Source: Panagrolaimus kolymaensis
Lineage: Eukaryota > Nematoda > Chromadorea > Rhabditida > Panagrolaimidae
Length of the DNA: 64,000 bases
Assembly (NCBI GenBank): GCA_028622995.1
Contig: JAJQJQ010000003.1
Location: 6,014,001 to 6,078,000 of the forward strand
Direction: 5' to 3'
Below, one piece after another: positions 51,538-64,000 of the stretch; position 1 is the first letter of the stretch; every line of letters starts with the position of its first letter. The notes under the pieces are model-generated. The model did not search any database. It saw nothing but the letters and a program-made list of their open reading frames with translations, and was not told the DNA's origin. A program made the position numbers and the translations under genes.

Positions 51538-54500
51538 AAACAAAAAAACAGCAGAAAAAAAAAATTCTAATACAAAATCAGTAAATTTGAATAATTTATG
51601 TTAAACTTTCATTTCAAACCAACATAGCTCGATCAGAACCTTTACTTTTGCTATTGAAAACAAGATCGATTTTTGAAGGTTTTTATGTGTACTAACACAT
51701 CTGATAAACAAATTTTTTTTAAAGCTTACTTATTTATGACTTTAGAATTTATTTTTACTTTATTAAAGCATTTTTTGATTGAAGTGAAAAAGCAATAATT
51801 TTTGAATGCTTCCAAATCGTCACCATAGTATTTGATTTAAAAAATGGATGTAAAAATGCATAAAAATTGATAAAAATAAAGTAATTTTCCTCTCCAAATT
51901 TTTTTCTAATTCAAAAAGTTTTTAATTAAATTTCTTGATACAAAGCTTGATGCTTGTGATCATTTGATCAAAAAATGTTCATCGATTGAGGTACTTCCAA
52001 TGGACGGAGCTCAAAATCCTCTTGGGAATAATTTTAATATATTTAATAATGAATATTGAAAACAAAAAAACAGCAGAAAAAAAAAATTCTAATACAAAAT
52101 CAGTAAATTTGAATAATTTATGTTAAACTTTCATTTCAAACCAACATAGCTCGATCAGAACCTTTACTTTTGCTATTGAAAACAAGATCGATTTTTGAAG
52201 GTTTTTATGTGTACTAACACATCTGATAAACAAATTTTTTTTAAAGCTTACTTATTTATGACTTTAGAATTTATTTTTACTTTATTAAAGCATTTTTTGA
52301 TTGAAGTGAAAAAGCAATAATTTTTGAATGCTTCCAAATCGTCACCATAGTATTTGATTTAAAAAATGGATGTAAAAATGCATAAAAATTGATAAAAATA
52401 AAGTAATTTTCCTCTCCAAATTTTTTTCTAATTCAAAAAGTTTTTAATTAAATTTCTTGATACAAAGCTTGATGCTTGTGATCATTTGATCAAAAAATGT
52501 TCATCGATTGAGGTACTTCCAATGGACGGAGCTCAAAATCCTCTTGGGAATAATTTTAATATATTTAATAATGAATATTGAAAACAACAAAAGCTCAGAA
52601 AAAAAAATTTCTAATACAAAATCAGAAAATTTGAATAATTTATGTTAAACTTTCATTTCAAACCAACATAGCTCGATCAGAACCTTTACTTTTGCTATTG
52701 AAAACAAGATCGATTTTTGAAGGTTTTTATGTGTACTAACACATCTGATAAACAAATTTTTTTTTAAAGCTTACTTATTTATGACTTTAGAATTTATTTT
52801 TACTTTATTAAAGCATTTTTTGATTGAAGTGAAAAAGCAATAATTTTTGAATGCTTCCAAATCGTCACCATAGTATTTGATTTAAAAATGGATGTAAAAA
52901 TGCATAAAAATTGATAAAAATAAAGTAATTTTCCTCTCCAAATTTTTTTCTAATTCAAAAAGTTTTTAATTAAATTTCTTGATACAAAGCTTGATGCTTG
53001 TGATCATTTGATCAAAAAATGTTCATCGATTGAGGTACTTCCAATGGACGGAGCTCAAAATCCTCTTGGGAATAATTTTAATATATTTAATAATGAATAT
53101 TGAAAACAAAAAAACAGCAGAAAAAAAAAATTCTAATACAAAATCAGTAAATTTGAATAATTTATGTTAAACTTTCATTTCAAACCAACATAGCTCGATC
53201 AGAACCTTTACTTTTGCTATTGAAAACAAGATCGATTTTTGAAGGTTTTTATGTGTACTAACACATCTGATAAACAAATTTTTTTTAAAGCTTACTTATT
53301 TATGACTTTAGAATTTATTTTTACTTTATTAAAGCATTTTTTGATTGAAGTGAAAAAGCAATAATTTTTGAATGCTTCCAAATCGTCACCATAGTATTTG
53401 ATTTAAAAAATGGATGTAAAAATGCATAAAAATTGATAAAAATAAAGTAATTTTCCTCTCCAAATTTTTTTCTAATTCAAAAAGTTTTTAATTAAATTTC
53501 TTGATACAAAGCTTGATGCTTGTGATCATTTGATCAAAAAATGTTCATCGATTGAGGTACTTCCAATGGACGGAGCTCAAAATCCTCTTGGGAATAATTT
53601 TAATATATTTAATAATGAATATTGAAAACAAAAAAACAGCAGAAAAAAAAAATTCTAATACAAAATCAGTAAATTTGAATAATTTATGTTAAACTTTCAT
53701 TTCAAACCAACATAGCTCGATCAGAACCTTTACTTTTGCTATTGAAAACAAGATCGATTTTTGAAGGTTTTTATGTGTACTAACACATCTGATAAACAAA
53801 TTTTTTTTAAAGCTTACTTATTTATGACTTTAGAATTTATTTTTACTTTATTAAAGCATTTTTTGATTGAAGTGAAAAAGCAATAATTTTTGAATGCTTC
53901 CAAATCGTCACCATAGTATTTGATTTAAAAAATGGATGTAAAAATGCATAAAAATTGATAAAAATAAAGTAATTTTCCTCTCCAAATTTTTTTCTAATTC
54001 AAAAAGTTTTTAATTAAATTTCTTGATACAAAGCTTGATGCTTGTGATCATTTGATCAAAAAATGTTCATCGATTGAGGTACTTCCAATGGACGGAGCTC
54101 AAAATCCTCTTGGGAATAATTTTAATATATTTAATAATGAATATTGAAAACAAAAAAACAGCAGAAAAAAAAAATTCTAATACAAAATCAGTAAATTTGA
54201 ATAATTTATGTTAAACTTTCATTTCAAACCAACATAGCTCGATCAGAACCTTTACTTTTGCTATTGAAAACAAGATCGATTTTTGAAGGTTTTTATGTGT
54301 ACTAACACATCTGATAAACAAATTTTTTTTAAAGCTTACTTATTTATGACTTTAGAATTTATTTTTACTTTATTAAAGCATTTTTTGATTGAAGTGAAAA
54401 AGCAATAATTTTTGAATGCTTCCAAATCGTCACCATAGTATTTGATTTAAAAATGGATGTAAAAATGCATAAAAATTGATAAAAATAAAGTAATTTTCCT

Positions 54501-57500
54501 CTCCAAATTTTTTTCTAATTCAAAAAGTTTTTAATTAAATTTCTTGATACAAAGCTTGATGCTTGTGATCATTTGATCAAAAAATGTTCATCGATTGAGG
54601 TACTTCCAATGGACGGAGCTCAAAATCCTCTTGGGAATAATTTTAATATATTTAATAATGAATATTGAAAACAAAAAAACAGCAGAAAAAAAAAATTCTA
54701 ATACAAAATCAGTAAATTTGAATAATTTATGTTAAACTTTCATTTCAAACCAACATAGCTCGATCAGAACCTTTACTTTTGCTATTGAAAACAAGATCGA
54801 TTTTTGAAGGTTTTTATGTGTACTAACACATCTGATAAACAAATTTTTTTTAAAGCTTACTTATTTATGACTTTAGAATTTATTTTTACTTTATTAAAGC
54901 ATTTTTTGATTGAAGTGAAAAAGCAATAATTTTTGAATGCTTCCAAATCGTCACCATAGTATTTGATTTAAAAAATGGATGTAAAAATGCATAAAAATTG
55001 ATAAAAATAAAGTAATTTTCCTCTCCAAATTTTTTTCTAATTCAAAAAGTTTTTAATTAAATTTCTTGATACAAAGCTTGATGCTTGTGATCATTTGATC
55101 AAAAAATGTTCATCGATTGAGGTACTTCCAATGGACGGAGCTCAAAATCCTCTTGGGAATAATTTTAATATATTTAATAATGAATATTGAAAACAAAAAA
55201 ACAGCAGAAAAAAAAAATTCTAATACAAAATCAGTAAATTTGAATAATTTATGTTAAACTTTCATTTCAAACCAACATAGCTCGATCAGAACCTTTACTT
55301 TTGCTATTGAAAACAAGATCGATTTTTGAAGGTTTTTATGTGTACTAACACATCTGATAAACAAATTTTTTTTAAAGCTTACTTATTTATGACTTTAGAA
55401 TTTATTTTTACTTTATTAAAGCATTTTTTGATTGAAGTGAAAAAGCAATAATTTTTGAATGCTTCCAAATCGTCACCATAGTATTTGATTTAAAAAATGG
55501 ATGTAAAAATGCATAAAAATTGATAAAAATAAAGTAATTTTCCTCTCCAAATTTTTTTCTAATTCAAAAAGTTTTTAATTAAATTTCTTGATACAAAGCT
55601 TGATGCTTGTGATCATTTGATCAAAAAATGTTCATCGATTGAGGTACTTCCAATGGACGGAGCTCAAAATCCTCTTGGGAATAATTTTAATATATTTAAT
55701 AATGAATATTGAAAACAACAAAAGCTCAGAAAAAAAAATTTCTAATACAAAATCAGAAAATTTGAATAATTTATGTTAAACTTTCATTTCAAACCAACAT
55801 AGCTCGATCAGAACCTTTACTTTTGCTATTGAAAACAAGATCGATTTTTGAAGGTTTTTATGTGTACTAACACATCTGATAAACAAATTTTTTTTTAAAG
55901 CTTACTTATTTATGACTTTAGAATTTATTTTTACTTTATTAAAGCATTTTTTGATTGAAGTGAAAAAGCAATAATTTTTGAATGCTTCCAAATCGTCACC
56001 ATAGTATTTGATTTAAAAATGGATGTAAAAATGCATAAAAATTGATAAAAATAAAGTAATTTTCCTCTCCAAATTTTTTTCTAATTCAAAAAGTTTTTAA
56101 TTAAATTTCTTGATACAAAGCTTGATGCTTGTGATCATTTGATCAAAAAATGTTCATCGATTGAGGTACTTCCAATGGACGGAGCTCAAAATCCTCTTGG
56201 GAATAATTTTAATATATTTAATAATGAATATTGAAAACAAAAAAACAGCAGAAAAAAAAAATTCTAATACAAAATCAGTAAATTTGAATAATTTATGTTA
56301 AACTTTCATTTCAAACCAACATAGCTCGATCAGAACCTTTACTTTTGCTATTGAAAACAAGATCGATTTTTGAAGGTTTTTATGTGTACTAACACATCTG
56401 ATAAACAAATTTTTTTTAAAGCTTACTTATTTATGACTTTAGAATTTATTTTTACTTTATTAAAGCATTTTTTGATTGAAGTGAAAAAGCAATAATTTTT
56501 GAATGCTTCCAAATCGTCACCATAGTATTTGATTTAAAAAATGGATGTAAAAATGCATAAAAATTGATAAAAATAAAGTAATTTTCCTCTCCAAATTTTT
56601 TTCTAATTCAAAAAGTTTTTAATTAAATTTCTTGATACAAAGCTTGATGCTTGTGATCATTTGATCAAAAAATGTTCATCGATTGAGGTACTTCCAATGG
56701 ACGGAGCTCAAAATCCTCTTGGGAATAATTTTAATATATTTAATAATGAATATTGAAAACAAAAAAACAGCAGAAAAAAAAAATTCTAATACAAAATCAG
56801 TAAATTTGAATAATTTATGTTAAACTTTCATTTCAAACCAACATAGCTCGATCAGAACCTTTACTTTTGCTATTGAAAACAAGATCGATTTTTGAAGGTT
56901 TTTATGTGTACTAACACATCTGATAAACAAATTTTTTTTAAAGCTTACTTATTTATGACTTTAGAATTTATTTTTACTTTATTAAAGCATTTTTTGATTG
57001 AAGTGAAAAAGCAATAATTTTTGAATGCTTCCAAATCGTCACCATAGTATTTGATTTAAAAATGGATGTAAAAATGCATAAAAATTGATAAAAATAAAGT
57101 AATTTTCCTCTCCAAATTTTTTTCTAATTCAAAAAGTTTTTAATTAAATTTCTTGATACAAAGCTTGATGCTTGTGATCATTTGATCAAAAAATGTTCAT
57201 CGATTGAGGTACTTCCAATGGACGGAGCTCAAAATCCTCTTGGGAATAATTTTAATATATTTAATAATGAATATTGAAAACAAAAAAACAGCAGAAAAAA
57301 AAAATTCTAATACAAAATCAGTAAATTTGAATAATTTATGTTAAACTTTCATTTCAAACCAACATAGCTCGATCAGAACCTTTACTTTTGCTATTGAAAA
57401 CAAGATCGATTTTTGAAGGTTTTTATGTGTACTAACACATCTGATAAACAAATTTTTTTTAAAGCTTACTTATTTATGACTTTAGAATTTATTTTTACTT

Positions 57501-60500
57501 TATTAAAGCATTTTTTGATTGAAGTGAAAAAGCAATAATTTTTGAATGCTTCCAAATCGTCACCATAGTATTTGATTTAAAAATGGATGTAAAAATGCAT
57601 AAAAATTGATAAAAATAAAGTAATTTTCCTCTCCAAATTTTTTTCTAATTCAAAAAGTTTTTAATTAAATTTCTTGATACAAAGCTTGATGCTTGTGATC
57701 ATTTGATCAAAAAATGTTCATCGATTGAGGTACTTCCAATGGACGGAGCTCAAAATCCTCTTGGGAATAATTTTAATATATTTAATAATGAATATTGAAA
57801 ACAACAAAAGCTCAGAAAAAAAAATTTCTAATACAAAATCAGAAAATTTGAATAATTTATGTTAAACTTTCATTTCAAACCAACATAGCTCGATCAGAAC
57901 CTTTACTTTTGCTATTGAAAACAAGATCGATTTTTGAAGGTTTTTATGTGTACTAACACATCTGATAAACAAATTTTTTTTTAAAGCTTACTTATTTATG
58001 ACTTTAGAATTTATTTTTACTTTATTAAAGCATTTTTTGATTGAAGTGAAAAAGCAATAATTTTTGAATGCTTCCAAATCGTCACCATAGTATTTGATTT
58101 AAAAATGGATGTAAAAATGCATAAAAATTGATAAAAATAAAGTAATTTTCCTCTCCAAATTTTTTTCTAATTCAAAAAGTTTTTAATTAAATTTCTTGAT
58201 ACAAAGCTTGATGCTTGTGATCATTTGATCAAAAAATGTTCATCGATTGAGGTACTTCCAATGGACGGAGCTCAAAATCCTCTTGGGAATAATTTTAATA
58301 TATTTAATAATGAATATTGAAAACAAAAAAACAGCAGAAAAAAAAAATTCTAATACAAAATCAGTAAATTTGAATAATTTATGTTAAACTTTCATTTCAA
58401 ACCAACATAGCTCGATCAGAACCTTTACTTTTGCTATTGAAAACAAGATCGATTTTTGAAGGTTTTTATGTGTACTAACACATCTGATAAACAAATTTTT
58501 TTTAAAGCTTACTTATTTATGACTTTAGAATTTATTTTTACTTTATTAAAGCATTTTTTGATTGAAGTGAAAAAGCAATAATTTTTGAATGCTTCCAAAT
58601 CGTCACCATAGTATTTGATTTAAAAATGGATGTAAAAATGCATAAAAATTGATAAAAATAAAGTAATTTTCCTCTCCAAATTTTTTTCTAATTCAAAAAG
58701 TTTTTAATTAAATTTCTTGATACAAAGCTTGATGCTTGTGATCATTTGATCAAAAAATGTTCATCGATTGAGGTACTTCCAATGGACGGAGCTCAAAATC
58801 CTCTTGGGAATAATTTTAATATATTTAATAATGAATATTGAAAACAAAAAAACAGCAGAAAAAAAAAATTCTAATACAAAATCAGTAAATTTGAATAATT
58901 TATGTTAAACTTTCATTTCAAACCAACATAGCTCGATCAGAACCTTTACTTTTGCTATTGAAAACAAGATCGATTTTTGAAGGTTTTTATGTGTACTAAC
59001 ACATCTGATAAACAAATTTTTTTTTAAAGCTTACTTATTTATGACTTTAGAATTTATTTTTACTTTATTAAAGCATTTTTTGATTGAAGTGAAAAAGCAA
59101 TAATTTTTGAATGCTTCCAAATCGTCACCATAGTATTTGATTTAAAAAATGGATGTAAAAATGCATAAAAATTGATAAAAATAAAGTAATTTTCCTCTCC
59201 AAATTTTTTTCTAATTCAAAAAGTTTTTAATTAAATTTCTTGATACAAAGCTTGATGCTTGTGATCATTTGATCAAAAAATGTTCATCGATTGAGGTACT
59301 TCCAATGGACGGAGCTCAAAATCCTCTTGGGAATAATTTTAATATATTTAATAATGAATATTGAAAACAACAAAAGCTCAGAAAAAAAAATTTCTAATAC
59401 AAAATCAGAAAATTTGAATAATTTATGTTAAACTTTCATTTCAAACCAACATAGCTCGATCAGAACCTTTACTTTTGCTATTGAAAACAAGATCGATTTT
59501 TGAAGGTTTTTATGTGTACTAACACATCTGATAAACAAATTTTTTTTTAAAGCTTACTTATTTATGACTTTAGAATTTATTTTTACTTTATTAAAGCATT
59601 TTTTGATTGAAGTGAAAAAGCAATAATTTTTGAATGCTTCCAAATCGTCACCATAGTATTTGATTTAAAAATGGATGTAAAAATGCATAAAAATTGATAA
59701 AAATAAAGTAATTTTCCTCTCCAAATTTTTTTCTAATTCAAAAAGTTTTTAATTAAATTTCTTGATACAAAGCTTGATGCTTGTGATCATTTGATCAAAA
59801 AATGTTCATCGATTGAGGTACTTCCAATGGACGGAGCTCAAAATCCTCTTGGGAATAATTTTAATATATTTAATAATGAATATTGAAAACAAAAAAACAG
59901 CAGAAAAAAAAAATTCTAATACAAAATCAGTAAATTTGAATAATTTATGTTAAACTTTCATTTCAAACCAACATAGCTCGATCAGAACCTTTACTTTTGC
60001 TATTGAAAACAAGATCGATTTTTGAAGGTTTTTATGTGTACTAACACATCTGATAAACAAATTTTTTTTAAAGCTTACTTATTTATGACTTTAGAATTTA
60101 TTTTTACTTTATTAAAGCATTTTTTGATTGAAGTGAAAAAGCAATAATTTTTGAATGCTTCCAAATCGTCACCATAGTATTTGATTTAAAAATGGATGTA
60201 AAAATGCATAAAAATTGATAAAAATAAAGTAATTTTCCTCTCCAAATTTTTTTCTAATTCAAAAAGTTTTTAATTAAATTTCTTGATACAAAGCTTGATG
60301 CTTGTGATCATTTGATCAAAAAATGTTCATCGATTGAGGTACTTCCAATGGACGGAGCTCAAAATCCTCTTGGGAATAATTTTAATATATTTAATAATGA
60401 ATATTGAAAACAACAAAAGCTCAGAAAAAAAAATTTCTAATACAAAATCAGAAAATTTGAATAATTTATGTTAAACTTTCATTTCAAACCAACATAGCTC

Positions 60501-63500
60501 GATCAGAACCTTTACTTTTGCTATTGAAAACAAGATCGATTTTTGAAGGTTTTTATGTGTACTAACACATCTGATAAACAAATTTTTTTTTAAAGCTTAC
60601 TTATTTATGACTTTAGAATTTATTTTTACTTTATTAAAGCATTTTTTGATTGAAGTGAAAAAGCAATAATTTTTGAATGCTTCCAAATCGTCACCATAGT
60701 ATTTGATTTAAAAAATGGATGTAAAAATGCATAAAAATTGATAAAAATAAAGTAATTTTCCTCTCCAAATTTTTTTCTAATTCAAAAAGTTTTTAATTAA
60801 ATTTCTTGATACAAAGCTTGATGCTTGTGATCATTTGATCAAAAAATGTTCATCGATTGAGGTACTTCCAATGGACGGAGCTCAAAATCCTCTTGGGAAT
60901 AATTTTAATATATTTAATAATGAATATTGAAAACAACAAAAGCTCAGAAAAAAAAATTTCTAATACAAAATCAGTAAATTTGAATAATTTATGTTAAACT
61001 TTCATTTCAAACCAACATAGCTCGATCAGAACCTTTACTTTTGCTATTGAAAACAAGATCGATTTTTGAAGGTTTTTATGTGTACTAACACATCTGATAA
61101 ACAAATTTTTTTTAAAGCTTACTTATTTATGACTTTAGAATTTATTTTTACTTTATTAAAGCATTTTTTGATTGAAGTGAAAAAGCAATAATTTTTGAAT
61201 GCTTCCAAATCGTCACCATAGTATTTGATTTAAAAATGGATGTAAAAATGCATAAAAATTGATAAAAATAAAGTAATTTTCCTCTCCAAATTTTTTTCTA
61301 ATTCAAAAAGTTTTTAATTAAATTTCTTGATACAAAGCTTGATGCTTGTGATCATTTGATCAAAAAATGTTCATCGATTGAGGTACTTCCAATGGACGGA
61401 GCTCAAAATCCTCTTGGGAATAATTTTAATATATTTAATAATGAATATTGAAAACAAAAAAACAGCAGAAAAAAAAAATTCTAATACAAAATCAGTAAAT
61501 TTGAATAATTTATGTTAAACTTTCATTTCAAACCAACATAGCTCGATCAGAACCTTTACTTTTGCTATTGAAAACAAGATCGATTTTTGAAGGTTTTTAT
61601 GTGTACTAACACATCTGATAAACAAATTTTTTTTTAAAGCTTACTTATTTATGACTTTAGAATTTATTTTTACTTTATTAAAGCATTTTTTGATTGAAGT
61701 GAAAAAGCAATAATTTTTGAATGCTTCCAAATCGTCACCATAGTATTTGATTTAAAAAATGGATGTAAAAATGCATAAAAATTGATAAAAATAAAGTAAT
61801 TTTCCTCTCCAAATTTTTTTCTAATTCAAAAAGTTTTTAATTAAATTTCTTGATACAAAGCTTGATGCTTGTGATCATTTGATCAAAAAATGTTCATCGA
61901 TTGAGGTACTTCCAATGGACGGAGCTCAAAATCCTCTTGGGAATAATTTTAATATATTTAATAATGAATATTGAAAACAAAAAAACAGCAGAAAAAAAAA
62001 ATTCTAATACAAAATCAGTAAATTTGAATAATTTATGTTAAACTTTCATTTCAAACCAACATAGCTCGATCAGAACCTTTACTTTTGCTATTGAAAACAA
62101 GATCGATTTTTGAAGGTTTTTATGTGTACTAACACATCTGATAAACAAATTTTTTTTTAAAGCTTACTTATTTATGACTTTAGAATTTATTTTTACTTTA
62201 TTAAAGCATTTTTTGATTGAAGTGAAAAAGCAATAATTTTTGAATGCTTCCAAATCGTCACCATAGTATTTGATTTAAAAAATGGATGTAAAAATGCATA
62301 AAAATTGATAAAAATAAAGTAATTTTCCTCTCCAAATTTTTTTCTAATTCAAAAAGTTTTTAATTAAATTTCTTGATACAAAGCTTGATGCTTGTGATCA
62401 TTTGATCAAAAAATGTTCATCGATTGAGGTACTTCCAATGGACGGAGCTCAAAATCCTCTTGGGAATAATTTTAATATATTTAATAATGAATATTGAAAA
62501 CAAAAAAACAGCAGAAAAAAAAAATTCTAATACAAAATCAGTAAATTTGAATAATTTATGTTAAACTTTCATTTCAAACCAACATAGCTCGATCAGAACC
62601 TTTACTTTTGCTATTGAAAACAAGATCGATTTTTGAAGGTTTTTATGTGTACTAACACATCTGATAAACAAATTTTTTTTAAAGCTTACTTATTTATGAC
62701 TTTAGAATTTATTTTTACTTTATTAAAGCATTTTTTGATTGAAGTGAAAAAGCAATAATTTTTGAATGCTTCCAAATCGTCACCATAGTATTTGATTTAA
62801 AAATGGATGTAAAAATGCATAAAAATTGATAAAAATAAAGTAATTTTCCTCTCCAAATTTTTTTCTAATTCAAAAAGTTTTTAATTAAATTTCTTGATAC
62901 AAAGCTTGATGCTTGTGATCATTTGATCAAAAAATGTTCATCGATTGAGGTACTTCCAATGGACGGAGCTCAAAATCCTCTTGGGAATAATTTTAATATA
63001 TTTAATAATGAATATTGAAAACAAAAAAACAGCAGAAAAAAAAAATTCTAATACAAAATCAGTAAATTTGAATAATTTATGTTAAACTTTCATTTCAAAC
63101 CAACATAGCTCGATCAGAACCTTTACTTTTGCTATTGAAAACAAGATCGATTTTTGAAGGTTTTTATGTGTACTAACACATCTGATAAACAAATTTTTTT
63201 TAAAGCTTACTTATTTATGACTTTAGAATTTATTTTTACTTTATTAAAGCATTTTTTGATTGAAGTGAAAAAGCAATAATTTTTGAATGCTTCCAAATCG
63301 TCACCATAGTATTTGATTTAAAAATGGATGTAAAAATGCATAAAAATTGATAAAAATAAAGTAATTTTCCTCTCCAAATTTTTTTCTAATTCAAAAAGTT
63401 TTTAATTAAATTTCTTGATACAAAGCTTGATGCTTGTGATCATTTGATCAAAAAATGTTCATCGATTGAGGTACTTCCAATGGACGGAGCTCAAAATCCT

Positions 63501-64000
63501 CTTGGGAATAATTTTAATATATTTAATAATGAATATTGAAAACAAAAAAACAGCAGAAAAAAAAAATTCTAATACAAAATCAGTAAATTTGAATAATTTA
63601 TGTTAAACTTTCATTTCAAACCAACATAGCTCGATCAGAACCTTTACTTTTGCTATTGAAAACAAGATCGATTTTTGAAGGTTTTTATGTGTACTAACAC
63701 ATCTGATAAACAAATTTTTTTTTAAAGCTTACTTATTTATGACTTTAGAATTTATTTTTACTTTATTAAAGCATTTTTTGATTGAAGTGAAAAAGCAATA
63801 ATTTTTGAATGCTTCCAAATCGTCACCATAGTATTTGATTTAAAAAATGGATGTAAAAATGCATAAAAATTGATAAAAATAAAGTAATTTTCCTCTCCAA
63901 ATTTTTTTCTAATTCAAAAAGTTTTTAATTAAATTTCTTGATACAAAGCTTGATGCTTGTGATCATTTGATCAAAAAATGTTCATCGATTGAGGTACTTC
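51436..64000. repeat. 522-bp satellite array, segment 5 (24 monomers plus partial)
   Basis: From 51436 to the last phase point at 63961 are 24 monomers (12,525 bp), followed by 40 bases of the next. Many units carry the short A5 tract before TGGATG, and T8 and T9 units intermix. Six units are A/B chimeras, listed separately. The array runs off the end of the window, so its true extent is unknown. No gene is visible. Confidence 0.97.
52560..60990. repeat. Chimeric A/B monomers (type C), six units
   Basis: Six monomers read as type A up to GAATATTGAAAACAA and then switch to the type B sequence AAAGCTCAG, at about 52586, 55719, 57803, 59368, 60412 and 60936. Spacings are 6, 4, 3, 2 and 1 monomers. 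The junction falls in the A-rich tract and has a diagnostic extra C (AACAACAAAAG) found in neither parent. Five continue as B through TCAGAAAATTTG. The last returns to the A form TCAGTAAATTTG, so its B tract is under about 50 bp. This looks like one recombinant monomer that spread, followed by a further conversion. Confidence 0.85.

Noticed and set aside
1..64000. CRISPR array
   Set aside because: The repeat unit is about 522 bp with no unique spacers between units, and no cas-like genes are present.
1..64000. tRNA, rRNA, 5S or spliced-leader gene cluster in the tandem unit
   Set aside because: Tandem units of this size can carry 5S or spliced-leader genes, but I see no 5S-like internal control region, cloverleaf or known leader sequence in the monomer on either strand.

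Overview
The window is almost entirely one long eukaryotic satellite DNA array. A monomer of about 522 bp, roughly three quarters A+T by eye, is repeated head to tail in one orientation from the first base to the last. Phasing every unit on the conserved TGATCATTTGATCA box gives 107 complete monomers plus a partial unit at each edge. Neighbouring units are nearly identical. Most differences are one-base changes in poly-A or poly-T tract length or single linked substitutions. No conventional gene, tRNA, rRNA or CRISPR array is visible. Long satellite DNA, an inserted transposon with target-site duplication, and higher-order repeat structure all point to a nuclear heterochromatic region of an A+T-rich eukaryote, possibly an invertebrate. 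Nothing in the sequence identifies the species.

Layout: array segment 1-3910; transposon copy 1 (3911-5869); long uninterrupted array 5878-42923 (71 monomers); transposon copy 2 (42924-44882); three monomers; copy 3 (46458-48416); two monomers; copy 4 (49469-51427); final array 51436-64000. Each transposon copy is 1959 bp, has imperfect terminal inverted repeats beginning CATAC(T/A)TGGGCA, and is flanked by the 8-bp duplication ATGCTTGT. All uninterrupted monomers carry this octamer once, so the array preserves the empty site next to the filled site. All four copies sit at the same monomer position and orientation and appear identical. The simplest history is one insertion into one monomer, followed by spread of the interrupted monomer by unequal crossover or a similar process.

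The array also records its own recombination history. Eight monomers (19990-21690 and 30430-36815) carry a roughly 130-bp divergent 'type B' segment in an otherwise unchanged background. From about 30.4 to 38 kb they form a regular BA / BA*A pattern. Six monomers between 52.5 and 61 kb are A/B chimeras with a breakpoint in the A-rich tract, and one of them reverts to A within about 50 bp, like a short conversion tract. A block of about 5.6 kb near 12.3-17.9 kb recurs at 24.8-30.4 kb with a constant offset of 12,529 bp (24 monomers) and the same order of variant markers.

Coding potential is weak. Each type A monomer has a 49-codon open frame without an ATG, ending in a protein-like stretch. 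At the right end of each transposon copy, the terminal repeat supplies an in-frame ATG to this frame, giving a 38-residue ORF. I regard this as an interesting coincidence rather than a demonstrated gene.
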